DNA of 64,000 nt from Mesorhizobium terrae (GCF_008727715.1 NZ_CP044218.1:5377501-5441500), one strand, 5' to 3'; shown: positions 44,388-54,141, counted from the stretch's first letter. Notes: a model not told the origin generated them from the letters alone. Program-made: numbers and translations.

Positions 44388-45499
44388 ACCCCATCTGGTC
44401 GGTCGGGCTGATGACCGGCACCGTGCTCGACGGCAATATCGACGTCGCGCTGTTGAAGACCGACGGCGAACGCATCGAGACTTTCGGGGCCTATGCGCTG
44501 GTGCCCTACGACGCCCCCATTCGCCCCATGCTGGAGGAAGCGCAGGCTGCAGCCCGCGTCTGGAATTTCGAGGGGCCGGAACCGGCGATCTTCGCCGAGG
44601 CCGAGGCCGCATTGACCCGCGCGCAATCGGCGGCGGTGAAAAAGGTGGTGGAAGAGGCCGGCATGACGATGGCCGAGATCGGCGTCGTCGGCTTCCACGG
44701 CCAGACCGTGCTGCATCGCGGCCCGCAGAAGGGCCGGCCTGGCGACACGCGCCAGCTCGGCGACGGCGCGCTGATGCAATCCATTCTCGGCACAAAAGTG
44801 GTCTACGACTTCCGCACCGCCGACATCCGCGCCGGGGGCCAGGGCGCGCCGCTGGCGGCGGTCTATCACGCGGCGCTGCTTGGTACGGCCGGCGCGCACG
44901 GTGACAGCGCCATCCTCAACCTGGGCGGCGTCGGCAACGTCACCTGGTGGGACGGCAAGGGCGACATCGTCGCCTTCGACACCGGCCCGGCGAACGCCCC
45001 GATCAACGACTTCATCAAGGCGCGGGGCTTGGGCGAAATGGATCGCGACGGCGCCCTTGGCGCCGCCGGCAAGGTGGACGAGGCGCGGCTGGCGAAGCTG
45101 CTGGAGCACCCCTATCTCGCGGCGCCCTTCCCGAAATCGCTCGACCGCTTCGACTTCACCGCGGCAATGGCCGACGGTTTGAGCGATGAGGACGGCGCCG
45201 CCCTGCTCACGGCGTTCAGCGCTTCCTGCGTCGGCAAGGCGCTCGACCTTTTGCCGCGGCGGCCGAAGACGCTGTTCGTGTCGGGCGGCGGCCGCCACAA
45301 CCCGACATTCATGGCGATGCTGACCAGCCGCGCCGGCGTCGATGCGGTTTCCGCCGACAAGCTCGGCTGGCGCGGCGATGCCGTGGAGGCCGAGTGTTTC
45401 GCCTTCCTGGCGGTGCGCGCGCTGCGCGGCCTGCCGATCAGCTTCCCCAGCACCACCGGCGTGCCGAAGCCGATGACCGGCGGACGCATCGCGGGGTGA
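44384..45499 (+). CDS. anmK: anhydro-N-acetylmuramic acid kinase
   Basis: A 371-residue Anm[18 protein letters not shown] is the N-terminal phosphate loop (usually GLMSGTSLDG), and [34 protein letters not shown] and VSGGGRHNP are family motifs. It opens the 1,6-anhydro ring and phosphorylates to give MurNAc-6-phosphate, the substrate of MurQ. It is the last gene of the cluster and starts in the stop of the beta-lactamase-like gene. Confidence 0.94.
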   Translation: MNPIWSVGLMTGTVLDGNIDVALLKTDGERIETFGAYALVPYDAPIRPMLEEAQAAARVWNFEGPEPAIFAEAEAALTRAQSAAVKKVVEEAGMTMAEIGVVGFHGQTVLHRGPQKGRPGDTRQLGDGALMQSILGTKVVYDFRTADIRAGGQGAPLAAVYHAALLGTAGAHGDSAILNLGGVGNVTWWDGKGDIVAFDTGPANAPINDFIKARGLGEMDRDGALGAAGKVDEARLAKLLEHPYLAAPFPKSLDRFDFTAAMADGLSDEDGAALLTAFSASCVGKALDLLPRRPKTLFVSGGGRHNPTFMAMLTSRAGVDAVSADKLGWRGDAVEAECFAFLAVRALRGLPISFPSTTGVPKPMTGGRIAG

Positions 45500-45535
45500 C
45501 AGGCGGCCTCGCCTCCCCACTCGCGGGGCGGCGGG

Positions 45536-45967
45536 TCAGCCTTCTTCGCCGACCCGCAAACTCTTCGCCAAAAAGGTCCGCGTGCGGCCTTTCGGGAAAT
45601 CCGGCAGGGTTCCGAAGGGCTGATAACCCTGGCGCTGATAGACCTTCAGCGCGGTCGGATTGAAGGTATCGATATAGGCACCGTGGCAGCCGCGCGCGGT
45701 GGCCTCGTCCTCGGCCGCCTGCAGCATCCTTGCCGCCATGTTCTGGCCGCGCAGGCTCTCGTCCACCCAGAGCCACTGCACGTAGAGCCAACCCCAGGCG
45801 GTGTAGCCGGAGATGCCGGCGGCCAGCCTGCTCTTGTCATCGCGAACCAGCACCGCCAGCGCGCGCCGCTCCGCCGGGCCGACATCCTGAACGTTGAACG
45901 CCGCGAGGCTGTCGCCAACGACGGCGAGCACCACGGGGTCGGGGGTCTCGGTGACTTCGATCTTCAT
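45536..45967 (-). CDS. GNAT family N-acetyltransferase
   Basis: A 143-residue GNAT protein. LWVDESLRGQNMAARMLQAAED is the acetyl-CoA loop with R-x-x-x-A spacing, and FNPTALKVYQRQGYQPFGTLPDF the C-terminal half. The frame is open through the permease gene upstream, but ATG 45967 begins the fold. It converges on anmK and lies 152 nt beyond the iron/cobalamin-type permease gene on the same strand. The acceptor substrate is unknown. Confidence 0.85.
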   Translation of the reverse strand: MKIEVTETPDPVVLAVVGDSLAAFNVQDVGPAERRALAVLVRDDKSRLAAGISGYTAWGWLYVQWLWVDESLRGQNMAARMLQAAEDEATARGCHGAYIDTFNPTALKVYQRQGYQPFGTLPDFPKGRTRTFLAKSLRVGEEG

Positions 45968-46119
45968 GCGGTGCCTTCCAGTCCCTGCCTTACCGGCAAA
46001 GCCGATCCGGGACTTGGTGTAGCGGCCTTCGCCGGCCGCTTCAACGGCGCGGCGGTGCTGTTGGCATCGATCGGGCCGATGCCTGCGAAGATCGCGAATA
46101 GGCGGACAGGTCCTCCCCC

Positions 46120-47130
46120 TCAAAGCCGATTGCGCAGCAAGGTCGCGACCACGAAGAGCGCGCCGACCGAGGAGGTGATGATGCCGATCGGCAGTTCCTG
46201 CGGCGGCAGCAAGGTGCGGGCCAGGAGATCGCTGGCCAGGAGCAGGACGGCGCCGAAAACCGCGCAGGCAATGACCAGCCGCAGATGGAGCTGTCCGGCG
46301 AAACGGCGCGCCAGATGCGGGATCATCAGGCCGACAAAGCCGATGACGCCGGCGACCGAGACGAGGATGGCGGTGGAGAAGGCGGCCGCCAGGAAGGTGA
46401 AGGTCCTGAAGCGGGCGACCGGAACGCCGAGGCTTTCGGCGGTGTTCTCGCCGGCCAGGAACGCGTCGAGCCAGCGATGGTAGCGCAGCGCGAAGGCCAG
46501 GATGACGGTGGCGCCGAGAAGCGCCAGGCCGATATTGCTCCAGCGGGCGAGACCGAGCCCGCCCATGGTCCAAAACAGCACGGAATGGGCGGCGCGCTGG
46601 TCGCCGGCGAAGACCAGGTAATTGGTCAGCGCCGTGAACAGGAACGAGACGGCGAGGCCGGCGAGGATCAGCCGTTCCGGCCCCTGGCCGCGAATGCGGG
46701 CGACAAGCAAGAGCACGACGATCGCGGTGAGGATGCCGCCGGCGAAGGCGGCAAGCGGCAAGGTCCAGATGCCGAGCCGGTCGCCGAAGACGGTGATGAC
46801 CGAAACCGCGCCGGCGGCCGCGCCTGACGACAGGCCGAACAGGAACGGGTCGGCCAGATCGTTGCGCGTCACCGTCTGCAACAGCGCGCCGACGACGCCG
46901 AGGCCAGCGCCGACGCAGATGGCGAGGATCGCCCTCGGCAATCTCAAGTCGACGACGATCTTCTCGACCGGCACCGAAACGGCGGCCGCGTCGAGGCCGA
47001 CGGCGCGCGCAAGTGCCGCGATCACGTCTCCCAACGGAATGACCGTCGAGCCATAGGCGATCGACAGCAGCGCCAGCAGGACAATCAGTGCCGCGCCAAT
47101 ACCGATCGCCGCGCCGTAGGACCTCGTCAC
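46120..47130 (-). CDS. FecCD/BtuC-type ABC transporter permease
   Basis: A 336-residue permease with about ten helices. RLPRAILAICVGAGLGVVGALLQTVTRNDLADPFLFGLSSGAAAGA, GFVGLMIPHLARRFAG and ELPIGIITSSVGALFVVATLLR are the hallmarks of the FecCD family. The cobalamin riboswitch at the head of the operon suggests that the solute is vitamin B12 or a corrinoid, although siderophore permeases look alike. The gene begins 2 nt after the binding-protein stop. Confidence 0.9.
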   Translation of the reverse strand: MTRSYGAAIGIGAALIVLLALLSIAYGSTVIPLGDVIAALARAVGLDAAAVSVPVEKIVVDLRLPRAILAICVGAGLGVVGALLQTVTRNDLADPFLFGLSSGAAAGAVSVITVFGDRLGIWTLPLAAFAGGILTAIVVLLLVARIRGQGPERLILAGLAVSFLFTALTNYLVFAGDQRAAHSVLFWTMGGLGLARWSNIGLALLGATVILAFALRYHRWLDAFLAGENTAESLGVPVARFRTFTFLAAAFSTAILVSVAGVIGFVGLMIPHLARRFAGQLHLRLVIACAVFGAVLLLASDLLARTLLPPQELPIGIITSSVGALFVVATLLRNRL

Positions 47131-47132
47131 GT

Positions 47133-48080
47133 TCAGAAAGCCTCCGGGTGCATGGCCTTGGCGATCTTGTCGATGGCTTCGATGTTGGCCGGCCCGGGCG
47201 TCAGCTCCGCATAACGAAGGGCGACGAAGCGGTTGTTCTTGACCGCGTCCGTTTCCTTCATGGCCGGGTGGCTTTTAAGAAAATCAATCAGCTTCCGGTA
47301 GCCGGCCGCATCCTGGTAGTCGAGCAGGACCAGGAATTCCGGGTTCCTGGCGGCGACCGTCTCCCAGTCGGTGTTGCCCCAGCTGGTCTGCATGTCAGCC
47401 ATGATGTTGGTGCCGCCGGCGGCCTCGATCATCGCGGTCGGAATGGCGAATTTGCCGGCGGTGAAAGGCTTGTCCTCGCCGGAATCGTAGAGGAAGACGC
47501 GCGTGCCGCTGCGGTTGCCGACCTTGGCGGTGATAGTGCCAAGCCTTTCCTTCCAGCCGGCGACCAGGGCGTTCGCCTTCTCTTCCTTGCCGAAAATCTT
47601 GCCGAGTTTCTCGACGTCGCCAAACAACAGGTCCATCGACGCCGCCGGGCGGTTCTTGTCGACGTGGATACAGCTTTCGGTGAGAAGCAGCGTCTTGATG
47701 CCGTGCGGGGCCAGCGTATCAGGCGTCACCTCGCCGCCGGGCTTCATGCCGTAATACCAGCCGGCGAAGAAGAAATCGGGCTCGACCGCGAGCAGGTTTT
47801 CCAGCGTCGGATACTTCGGCGCGAGTTCCGGGATCGCGCCCTGGGCGGCCTTGAACGCGGCATCGACCTTGTACCAGCCGGTGATGCCGGTCAGGCCGAC
47901 GATCTCGGGCTGCAGCCCCAGCGCGAAGGCCATTTCAGACATGTTGAGATCGTTGATGACCGCGCGCTTGGGCGGCGCGTCGAAAGTCAGCGGAACGCCG
48001 CAATTGTCGACGGTGACCGGGAAGGCAAAAGCCGCCGATGCAAACAGCGAGAGGGCAAGACCAAGCGCAAGACGTTTCAT
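47133..48080 (-). CDS. periplasmic binding protein of the FecB/BtuF type
   Basis: A 315-residue class III binding protein with signal peptide MKRLALGLALSLFASAAFA. VDNCGVPLTFDAPPKRAVINDLNMSEMAFALGL is the conserved N-terminal lobe start, and YPTLENLLAVEPDFFFAGWYYGM the hinge region. The start is ATG 48080, preceded by GGAG. It is encoded between the ATPase and the permease genes and should deliver the solute to the permease. Confidence 0.88.
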   Translation of the reverse strand: MKRLALGLALSLFASAAFAFPVTVDNCGVPLTFDAPPKRAVINDLNMSEMAFALGLQPEIVGLTGITGWYKVDAAFKAAQGAIPELAPKYPTLENLLAVEPDFFFAGWYYGMKPGGEVTPDTLAPHGIKTLLLTESCIHVDKNRPAASMDLLFGDVEKLGKIFGKEEKANALVAGWKERLGTITAKVGNRSGTRVFLYDSGEDKPFTAGKFAIPTAMIEAAGGTNIMADMQTSWGNTDWETVAARNPEFLVLLDYQDAAGYRKLIDFLKSHPAMKETDAVKNNRFVALRYAELTPGPANIEAIDKIAKAMHPEAF

Positions 48081-48100
48081 GGGAACTCCGTTGGGATTGT

Positions 48101-48889
48101 TCAGCGGGAAAGGCGGATCGGAACGTCGAAGACCGTCAGTTCGCGGTCCCGTTCTTCCGGATGGGGGAACCGCAACACGTCGATCGAAAAGACCTCGCGC
48201 ACCAGAGCGGGCGTCAGCGTCTCGACCGGCGAGCCGAGCGCGCGCAACCGCGCCTTGTCCATGACGGCGACATGGGTGGCAAAGGGCGCGACCAGCGGCA
48301 GGTCGTGCAAGACGGTGACGACGGCGATGCCCAGCCTGGCAACGAATTCGAGCAATTCGCCGCGCGCGCGGGGGTCGAGGTGATTGGTCGGCTCGTCGAG
48401 GAACAGCACGGTCGGCCGCTGCGCGATGGCGCGGGCAAGCTGGGCGCGCTGGCGCTCGCCGCCGGAGAGTGAGCCCATGGCGCGCGCTTGCAGCGGCAGC
48501 AGGCCGGTCTGACCAAGCGCATCGACAACGATGTCGCGCTCGTCCGCCTGGCCATGCAGGCTGGCATGCGGGATGCGACCGAGCCCGACATAGTCGAGGA
48601 CGGACAGGCGTGGGTCCGGCTGGTCGGACTGGCCGACGACGGCGATCCTGCGCGCCCGCTCGGCCATCGACAGCCGGTCGAGCCGTTGGCCCTCGAGGCT
48701 GACCGTGCCCCGGCTCGGGCGCAGCATGCCGCACAGCATGCGCAAAAGCGTCGTCTTGCCGGCGCCGTTGGGGCCGATGATGGCGAGCCTTTCACCGGCT
48801 GCCAGGTCGATGCCGACTTCCTCGACGAGGCTGACGCCGGTTTCAGGCCGGTAACAAAGGCCGCGGGCCTGAAGAACCGGCCCGTTCAT
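48101..48889 (-). CDS. FecE/BtuD-type ABC transporter ATPase
   Basis: A 262-residue ATPase with Walker A GPNGAGKTT, Q-loop VVGQSDQPDPRLSV, signature LSGGERQRAQLARA, Walker B TVLFLDEPTNHLD and switch histidine VVTVLHDLPLV. The start is ATG 48889; the frame extends 21 codons further without a ribosome binding site. It is the first gene after the cobalamin riboswitch. The order ATPase-binding protein-permease on the minus strand makes one operon. Confidence 0.9.
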   Translation of the reverse strand: MNGPVLQARGLCYRPETGVSLVEEVGIDLAAGERLAIIGPNGAGKTTLLRMLCGMLRPSRGTVSLEGQRLDRLSMAERARRIAVVGQSDQPDPRLSVLDYVGLGRIPHASLHGQADERDIVVDALGQTGLLPLQARAMGSLSGGERQRAQLARAIAQRPTVLFLDEPTNHLDPRARGELLEFVARLGIAVVTVLHDLPLVAPFATHVAVMDKARLRALGSPVETLTPALVREVFSIDVLRFPHPEERDRELTVFDVPIRLSR

Positions 48890-49086
48890 GGCAGAACGTC
48901 CGATGCGACGCGTGAGGTGCGTGGCGAGACCGACGCGGCCGCCGCGCGGCATACGCGTTTGCGTCGAAGAGCAGCAATACCTTCCACCGATCTCTCTTTC
49001 GATCAGGCGCGGAAGGATGGCCGGGATGACGGCAGACGCCGCCCTCTAAGCTTCCTCCCGGCACACCCCGTCCGGTCAACTCGTTG
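48890..49086. other. leader between cobalamin riboswitch and importer operon
   Basis: This 197-bp stretch lies downstream of the riboswitch in the direction of transcription. It probably holds the expression platform, but I could not assign a clear anti-terminator or terminator pair by eye. No open frame here looks coding. Confidence 0.5.
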
Positions 49087-49265
49087 CGATGGCAGGTCTC
49101 CTGGCTCGCGGGTCTCGGCTCGGTCCTGCCTTCCCGGCCTGTCGGCCAGTGGCGTATTTCGGACTTTGCTACCGCTTACAGTTGCGGGGGCAGCCATGGC
49201 CTCGGCCCGAAGAGCCTCACCATGTTCCCTTTTCACCCCGGACCTTTCGATTCGGGGAACCATCG
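49087..49265 (-). ncRNA. cobalamin riboswitch
   Basis: In the minus-strand reading the conserved elements follow in order: CGATGG (P1 5' strand), GGTGAAAAGGGAAC, GCCCCCGCAACTGTAAGCGG, the B12-box GCCACTG, GGGAAGGC, and GCGAGCCAGGAGACCTGCC ending with CCATCG, which closes P1. This is the standard AdoCbl-type aptamer. It lies 197 nt upstream of the FecE-type ATPase gene and should repress the importer when cobalamin is plentiful. Confidence 0.93.
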
Positions 49266-49431
49266 TCGGGCACCCTATTGGGGCGGCCGCCGCGTGGCAA
49301 TGGCCATTCATGCTCGCCCGCGGAGCCGGCGGCGGGCCGATCGCCGGGCGGCGTATAACGAACGCGCGGGCGGTGGCAGTCGCAGTCGATATGGCTCCGG
49401 GCGGTGAACAGTTTGCGCAGCGAAGCGATGA

Positions 49432-50649
49432 TCATGCCGCCTGCCCTTCCCAGTTCGGGAACGGATCGGACATGTCGCGCCACAGCTCCGGCGCGAAGAC
49501 CGGACAATCGACGAGGCAGGCATCGAGCTCGGCCCGGATATGGACCTCGTTCATGGGATTGCAGCCGATGAAGACCAGTTCCTGGCGGCGGTCGCCCCAC
49601 ATTGGATCGAGATAGGGCAGCATGGCGTCCCGCCATTCATTGCTGTCGGGCCAGCGGTTGCGGGGAACTGCGGCCCACCACAGGCCGCGCCTGCCGGTTT
49701 TGACCAGCGCGCCGGCCTGGCTCAGTTCGCCGACATGGCTTGGCCGCGTCGCCAGCCAGAAAAAACCCTTGGCGCGCACCACGCCCGGCCACGGCCGGCT
49801 GACGAATGCCTTCAGCTTCATTGGATCGAAGGGGCGGCGCTCGCGATAGACAAAGGAGCGGATGCCGTATTCCTCGGTCTCGGGCATGTGGTCCTTGAAG
49901 CCGTTCAGCTCCTTGAACCAGAGCGGGTGCTGTTCGGCGCGTTCGAAATCGAAGCGGCCGGTGTCGAGCACCTTGCCGAGCGGGACGCGGCCGAAATCCG
50001 CCTCGATCAGTTCGGCCTCGGGGTTGAGCGCACGGACGATCTTGCGCGCCAGTTCGCGATCGGGCGCGGCGCAGGCCGAGACCTTGTTGAGCACGACGAC
50101 ATCGGCGAATTCGATCTGCTCGACCAGCAGATCGACCAGAGCGCGCTCGTCGGATGCGCCGAGCGAAGCGCCGCGATCGCGCAGGAAGTCGGCGGAGGAA
50201 TAGTCTCGCAACAGGTTTGCCGCGTCGACCACGGTGACCATGGTGTCGAGGCGGCAGACGTCGGACAGGCTGGCGCCCGTCTCGTCGCGGAATTCGAAGG
50301 TGGAGGCGACGGGCAGCGGCTCCGAAACGCCAGTGGATTCGATCAGCAGATAGTCGAACCGCCCCTGCTCGGCGAGCTGGCGCACCTCCTTCAACAGATC
50401 GTCGCGCAGCGTGCAGCAGATGCAACCATTGGTCATCTCAACCAGCTGCTCGTTGGTGCGCGACAGGTTGGCGCCGCCGTCGCGGACGAGCGCGGCATCG
50501 ATGTTGACCTCGCTCATGTCGTTGACGATGACTGCGACGCGGCGGCCCTCGCGGTTGTGCAGGATGTGGTTGAGAAGCGTCGTCTTGCCCGCCCCCAGGA
50601 AGCCGGAGAGCACGGTGACGGGAAGGCGGTTTGGACTGGGTTGGGGCAT
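49432..50649 (-). CDS. COG0523 (CobW-type) metal-chaperone GTPase
   Basis: A 405-residue G3E GTPase. Walker [11 protein letters not shown] (16-25), the metal-binding CICC at 76-79 within [14 protein letters not shown], and the ESTGVSEP motif are complete, followed by a CobW C-terminal domain from about 290. COG0523 proteins deliver zinc or other metals. The Zur-like palindrome upstream suggests a zinc-starvation role rather than cobalamin synthesis, although the riboswitch-controlled operon lies directly downstream. The start is ATG 50649 with GGAAAG upstream; the longer frame is not needed. Confidence 0.88.
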   Translation of the reverse strand: MPQPSPNRLPVTVLSGFLGAGKTTLLNHILHNREGRRVAVIVNDMSEVNIDAALVRDGGANLSRTNEQLVEMTNGCICCTLRDDLLKEVRQLAEQGRFDYLLIESTGVSEPLPVASTFEFRDETGASLSDVCRLDTMVTVVDAANLLRDYSSADFLRDRGASLGASDERALVDLLVEQIEFADVVVLNKVSACAAPDRELARKIVRALNPEAELIEADFGRVPLGKVLDTGRFDFERAEQHPLWFKELNGFKDHMPETEEYGIRSFVYRERRPFDPMKLKAFVSRPWPGVVRAKGFFWLATRPSHVGELSQAGALVKTGRRGLWWAAVPRNRWPDSNEWRDAMLPYLDPMWGDRRQELVFIGCNPMNEVHIRAELDACLVDCPVFAPELWRDMSDPFPNWEGQAA

Positions 50650-50756
50650 GGCTGCTTTCCGGGGATGACGATGAGGTCTGCGGCGGGTGAGGCAAAGGGT
50701 GCGGACGGGCCGTGTCGTCACGTCCGGCATCGGTGCCCGCCTTGGCGAGGTAGTTT

Positions 50757-50771
50757 TGTTATAACGTAACA
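50757..50771. promoter_or_regulatory. Zur-like palindrome upstream of COG0523 gene
   Basis: TGTTA-TAACG-TAACA is a palindrome with 5-bp arms in an AT-rich island, about 110 nt upstream of ATG 50649. It resembles alphaproteobacterial Zur boxes (TGTTATA...TATAACA). Zinc-dependent repression of the GTPase gene is inferred. Confidence 0.45.
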
Positions 50772-50887
50772 TATTTTGAAAAGGCAAGCCTCGGTTTGAA
50801 ATCTCCTGTGTCGGCGGAATTGTCGTGCGGGTCTTCGGCACGGCCCGCGCGACATGACGTCGGCAATTGCGTGTGCGCAACTGTCGG

Positions 50888-52387
50888 TCAGGCCTTCGGG
50901 GTGAATGTCGCTAGCAGCCCGCGCAACTGCTCGACCGATTTCAGCATGTCCTGATCCGACAGCGCGCCGAAGCCCAGGACAAAACCCTGCTTGCGGGGCG
51001 TGCCCTCGTAGAAGGCGGAAAGCGGCACCAGGGTCAGGCCGAGCTTTTCGCCCGCCCTTGCCAAAGCCTGGTCGTCGATCCCTCGGAGAGTGTTTTCGTC
51101 CAGTTCCACGATGACATGCTGGCCGCATTCGCTGTTTGACACTTTCAGCCAGGCGGACAGATTGTTTTCGAGCAGCTCTACGAAACGCGCGCGACGAAGC
51201 GAATAATGTCGCCGCATCTTGCGCAGATGGCGGGTGAAATGACCGCGTTCCATGAAGCGGGCAAGCGCCAGCTGGCTTGCGGCCGGTGCGTGGTTGCCGG
51301 TCGCCGCGCGGACGTTGCACAGCGGATCGACAAGGGGCTTCGGAACAACGAGATAGGCAAGCCGCAAGGCGGGAAACAGCATCTTGGAAAAGGAACCGAG
51401 ATGAATGACGCGCTCGCCGCCATCCAGGCCCTGCAGCGCCGGCAGCGGATTGCCCAGATGCCGGTATTCGCTGTCGTAATCGTCCTCCAGGACCCAGGCA
51501 CCGACCGCGCGCGCCGCCGCAAGCAGCGAAAACCGCCTCGCCGGGCTCATCGTCATGCCGAGCGGAAACTGGTGGCACGGTGTTGCGCAGATCAACCTTG
51601 CCCCGGACCACTCGGCGCTGTCGGCCGGGACGATCAACCCCTCCCCGTCAACGGGCTTTGGGCGAACGGACAGTCCCCATGAGGCAAGCACGCTCTTCAG
51701 GCCGCTGTAGCCCGGCTCTTCGACAATCGCTTCATCATTCGGCGCAAAAAGGGCGCGGCACAGGAGATCAATGCCATCCTGGGCGCCGCCGACAATGAAG
51801 ACCTGATCGTCCTCGCAGCGGACATTCCTGGCGGCCCTCAGATAGGCGGCGACCACTGAGCGCAGCTGCGCGTTTCCGCGTGGATCGTCGTGTTCCGCCA
51901 GCTGATGACGCGTCGTTCGCGACGCGGCAGCGACGCATTGCGCCCACGCCTTGGCTGGAAAGGCCTCGGACGAAGGCAAGCCCGGCGTGAAGGCCGGATT
52001 GCGGGATTGCGGCGCCAATGCGTGGCGCAGCGTAGCCTGGCCGCGCGCGGACAGCACCGACCCGGGCCGTGCTTCCGGCACGTCGGCGCCAGGCGCCGGC
52101 TGCGTCGAACTGCGTTCGGGAAGCATGCGGGAGACGAAGGTTCCGGCGCCGGCCCGCGCCTCCAGATAGCCCTCGGCGACGAGTTGGCTCAACGCTTCAG
52201 CGACGGTGTTGCGGGAGATGTCCAGCTCCAGCGCCAGATTGCGGGACGAAAGCAACCGGGTTCCCGGCGGCAGCTCTCCGGCGAGGATCTTCGCGCGCAG
52301 CTGGTGATAGAGCTGGCGCCCGAGCGAACGTCCCTGCCGCCGGTCGATGCCGAGCGGTGCCAGTTCACCCATATTCGTTGCCATCAT
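50888..52387 (-). CDS. MocR/PdxR family transcriptional regulator (GntR HTH plus aminotransferase domain)
   Basis: A 499-residue regulator. A GntR winged helix (about 15-85, [34 protein letters not shown]) is joined by a linker to a fold-type I aminotransferase-like domain (about 130-490), with DDYDSEYRH and the PLP-lysine region [20 protein letters not shown] serves as effector in this family. It is divergent from the SIS-domain gene (132 nt between starts) and probably controls it. ATG 52387 or 52384 is the start; the long upstream frame is antisense to the SIS gene. Confidence 0.88.
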   Translation of the reverse strand: MMATNMGELAPLGIDRRQGRSLGRQLYHQLRAKILAGELPPGTRLLSSRNLALELDISRNTVAEALSQLVAEGYLEARAGAGTFVSRMLPERSSTQPAPGADVPEARPGSVLSARGQATLRHALAPQSRNPAFTPGLPSSEAFPAKAWAQCVAAASRTTRHQLAEHDDPRGNAQLRSVVAAYLRAARNVRCEDDQVFIVGGAQDGIDLLCRALFAPNDEAIVEEPGYSGLKSVLASWGLSVRPKPVDGEGLIVPADSAEWSGARLICATPCHQFPLGMTMSPARRFSLLAAARAVGAWVLEDDYDSEYRHLGNPLPALQGLDGGERVIHLGSFSKMLFPALRLAYLVVPKPLVDPLCNVRAATGNHAPAASQLALARFMERGHFTRHLRKMRRHYSLRRARFVELLENNLSAWLKVSNSECGQHVIVELDENTLRGIDDQALARAGEKLGLTLVPLSAFYEGTPRKQGFVLGFGALSDQDMLKSVEQLRGLLATFTPKA

Positions 52388-52519
52388 TGTCCCCGCGACG
52401 CGTTCAAGACCAATGGCCCATGAAATCCGATATTTTCTGGAACTGGAAGTGGGACAAGATAACGCTTCAACATGCGGACAGCCGCTGATGACCAGCGGCC
52501 GACATCTGGAGAAGCGACA

Positions 52520-53587
52520 ATGGCCATTGGCACCGAATCCGCACTGTATCAAACCATCCACCGGCAGCCCGCCGACCTGAGAAGGGTTCTCTCGGAAGAG
52601 TGGAAGCCGGCGGCGGAAGCGGCCACGATATTGGCCGGTGCGCGGCGCGTGTTCCTGGCCGGCATGGGCACGAGTTATTGCGCGGCCCTGGCCGGCGCCT
52701 GGATGCTTCGCGCCGCCGGCGCCGATGCCCGGCCGGTCAATTCCTACGACCTCGCATGCTACACGGATGCCTATCGGCCGTCGGAAAAGGACGTGTTCAT
52801 CATCCTGTCTCACACCGGCGTGAAGCACTATTCGCGTGTGCTGTTCGATGTCGCCAGGCAGGCGCGCTGCCGCGTCGTGGCCATTGCCGGAACCGAGGCG
52901 GCGATCGGCGATGCCGATGCGGTGCTGCGCACGACGCAGCGCGAGACTTCGGCTGCCTACACCTCGTCCCACCTCTGCGCCATGGCGGCCATCGCCCAGA
53001 TCGCAACCGAACTGGGGGATATCCGTCGATCTGACGGGACCGCCGGTTTCCGCCGATGCCTGGAGGCGATGCCGAGCCAGGTCGAGGAGGTGATCGAGCG
53101 CGGCGAAGAACTGGCGCCGTTCGCGCGCCGCTCGGCCAGCCGCGCGAACTACGCGGTCGGCGCCGGGCCCAACGAAGCGTCGGCCTGGGAAGTGGTGATC
53201 AAGGTTCGCGAGGCTGCTTTCGGCAAGATAGACGGGCTCGGGCTGGAGCAATATCTGCATGGCCCGGTCGTATCGCTCAACGCCGGCGACGGCGTGCTTC
53301 TGGTGAACTACCCCGGCGCCTCGACACGCCGCGTCAACGTGGCCGCCAGGGTCTTCGACATGATCGGCGCCGACATGCTCGTTCTGGGAGACGCACCGGA
53401 GCAGCCGACCGACGCCGCCGTCTTCCCCCTGCCCTCCACCGACGAACATCTCTCGCCGATGCTGTCGCTGCTGCCGATGCAGTTCTTCGCCTATCACATG
53501 GCGGCGGCCCAGGGCGTCAATCCCGACATGGCGCGTCGTGACACGCCAAAATACCACGCCGCGATTGCCGAACTGCTCAGGGCCTGA
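52520..53587 (+). CDS. double SIS-domain protein (GlmS isomerase-like)
   Basis: A 355-residue protein with two SIS domains, resembling the isomerase half of GlmS and related deaminases or deglycases. The first holds VFLAGMGTSYCAALAGAWML and VFIILSHTGVKHYSRVLFDVA, and the second starts near 205 with YAVGAGPNEASAWEVVIKVREAA. LEQYLHGPVVSLN is the typical isomerase loop. There is no glutaminase domain. ATG 52520 has GGAG upstream. Control by a MocR-type regulator would be unusual for an amino-sugar enzyme and may mean an amino-acid-sugar (Amadori-type) substrate; this is inference. Confidence 0.85.
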   Translation: MAIGTESALYQTIHRQPADLRRVLSEEWKPAAEAATILAGARRVFLAGMGTSYCAALAGAWMLRAAGADARPVNSYDLACYTDAYRPSEKDVFIILSHTGVKHYSRVLFDVARQARCRVVAIAGTEAAIGDADAVLRTTQRETSAAYTSSHLCAMAAIAQIATELGDIRRSDGTAGFRRCLEAMPSQVEEVIERGEELAPFARRSASRANYAVGAGPNEASAWEVVIKVREAAFGKIDGLGLEQYLHGPVVSLNAGDGVLLVNYPGASTRRVNVAARVFDMIGADMLVLGDAPEQPTDAAVFPLPSTDEHLSPMLSLLPMQFFAYHMAAAQGVNPDMARRDTPKYHAAIAELLRA

Positions 53588-53736
53588 GGGGCGAAGCGAT
53601 CCGAGACAAGGGCAGGTGGTCGTGGGTGATCCGGGTCACTCAGGAAATTGACGGTGAACGACCTTCGGAAGCCGGGGCATGGACCTGGTCGGCCATTGCG
53701 TCTTTATGCTCCCGATGCATAGTCAGGTTCGTCCAA

Positions 53737-53789
53737 CGCGTTTTCGTCCGGCAATGGTCTAGCGACTGATCGCGCCGGACGAAAACGCG
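53737..53789. repeat. intergenic inverted repeat, 16-bp perfect arms
   Basis: CGCGTTTTCGTCCGGC (53737-53752) and its exact complement (53774-53789) flank a 21-nt loop. It has the look of a dispersed intergenic palindromic element. It is far from the SIS stop (150 nt) and lacks a T run, so a terminator role is doubtful. Confidence 0.6.
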
Positions 53790-53958
53790 GTGGCGGTCGC
53801 GTTGCCCTTGCTCGGCATCGCCAGAATGCGTTTCGCGAACGGAGGCGCTGTTCAAGCCCTCCTCTAATCAACACCCCAGTCTCCCCGGCAGTTGGACCGC
53901 GTTGCTGGATCCCGCTTCCGTCGGAGCTCGCGAACGCAGCCCCCACTTGACTTGTTTT

Positions 53959-54141
53959 TATACAATGTCTAATATTGCACATAGTTCAATTATTGCCGCA
54001 AGGTTGAACCCGCCGAGCACCGGAGCAACTAACATAGGCACTCCTCGGCCAGGGATCAGTCCAGCAAAACGACGGCGATGCATCGCCAAGCCGGCGTAGT
54101 TGGACGCGAATTAGACGTCACTCGCATTTAGACATTGTATA
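53959..54141. promoter_or_regulatory. inverted 14-bp repeats in TetR promoter region
   Basis: TATACAATGTCTAA (53959-53972) recurs in inverted orientation at 54128-54141, which ends 15 nt before the TetR start codon. The spacing (about 169 bp, roughly 16 helical turns) would suit looping or two operator copies for the adjacent TetR protein. Confidence 0.4.

Noticed and set aside
49087..49265. Cobalamin riboswitch as the control element of the COG0523 gene
   Set aside because: The aptamer reads on the minus strand and lies downstream of that gene, so it can only act on the importer operon.
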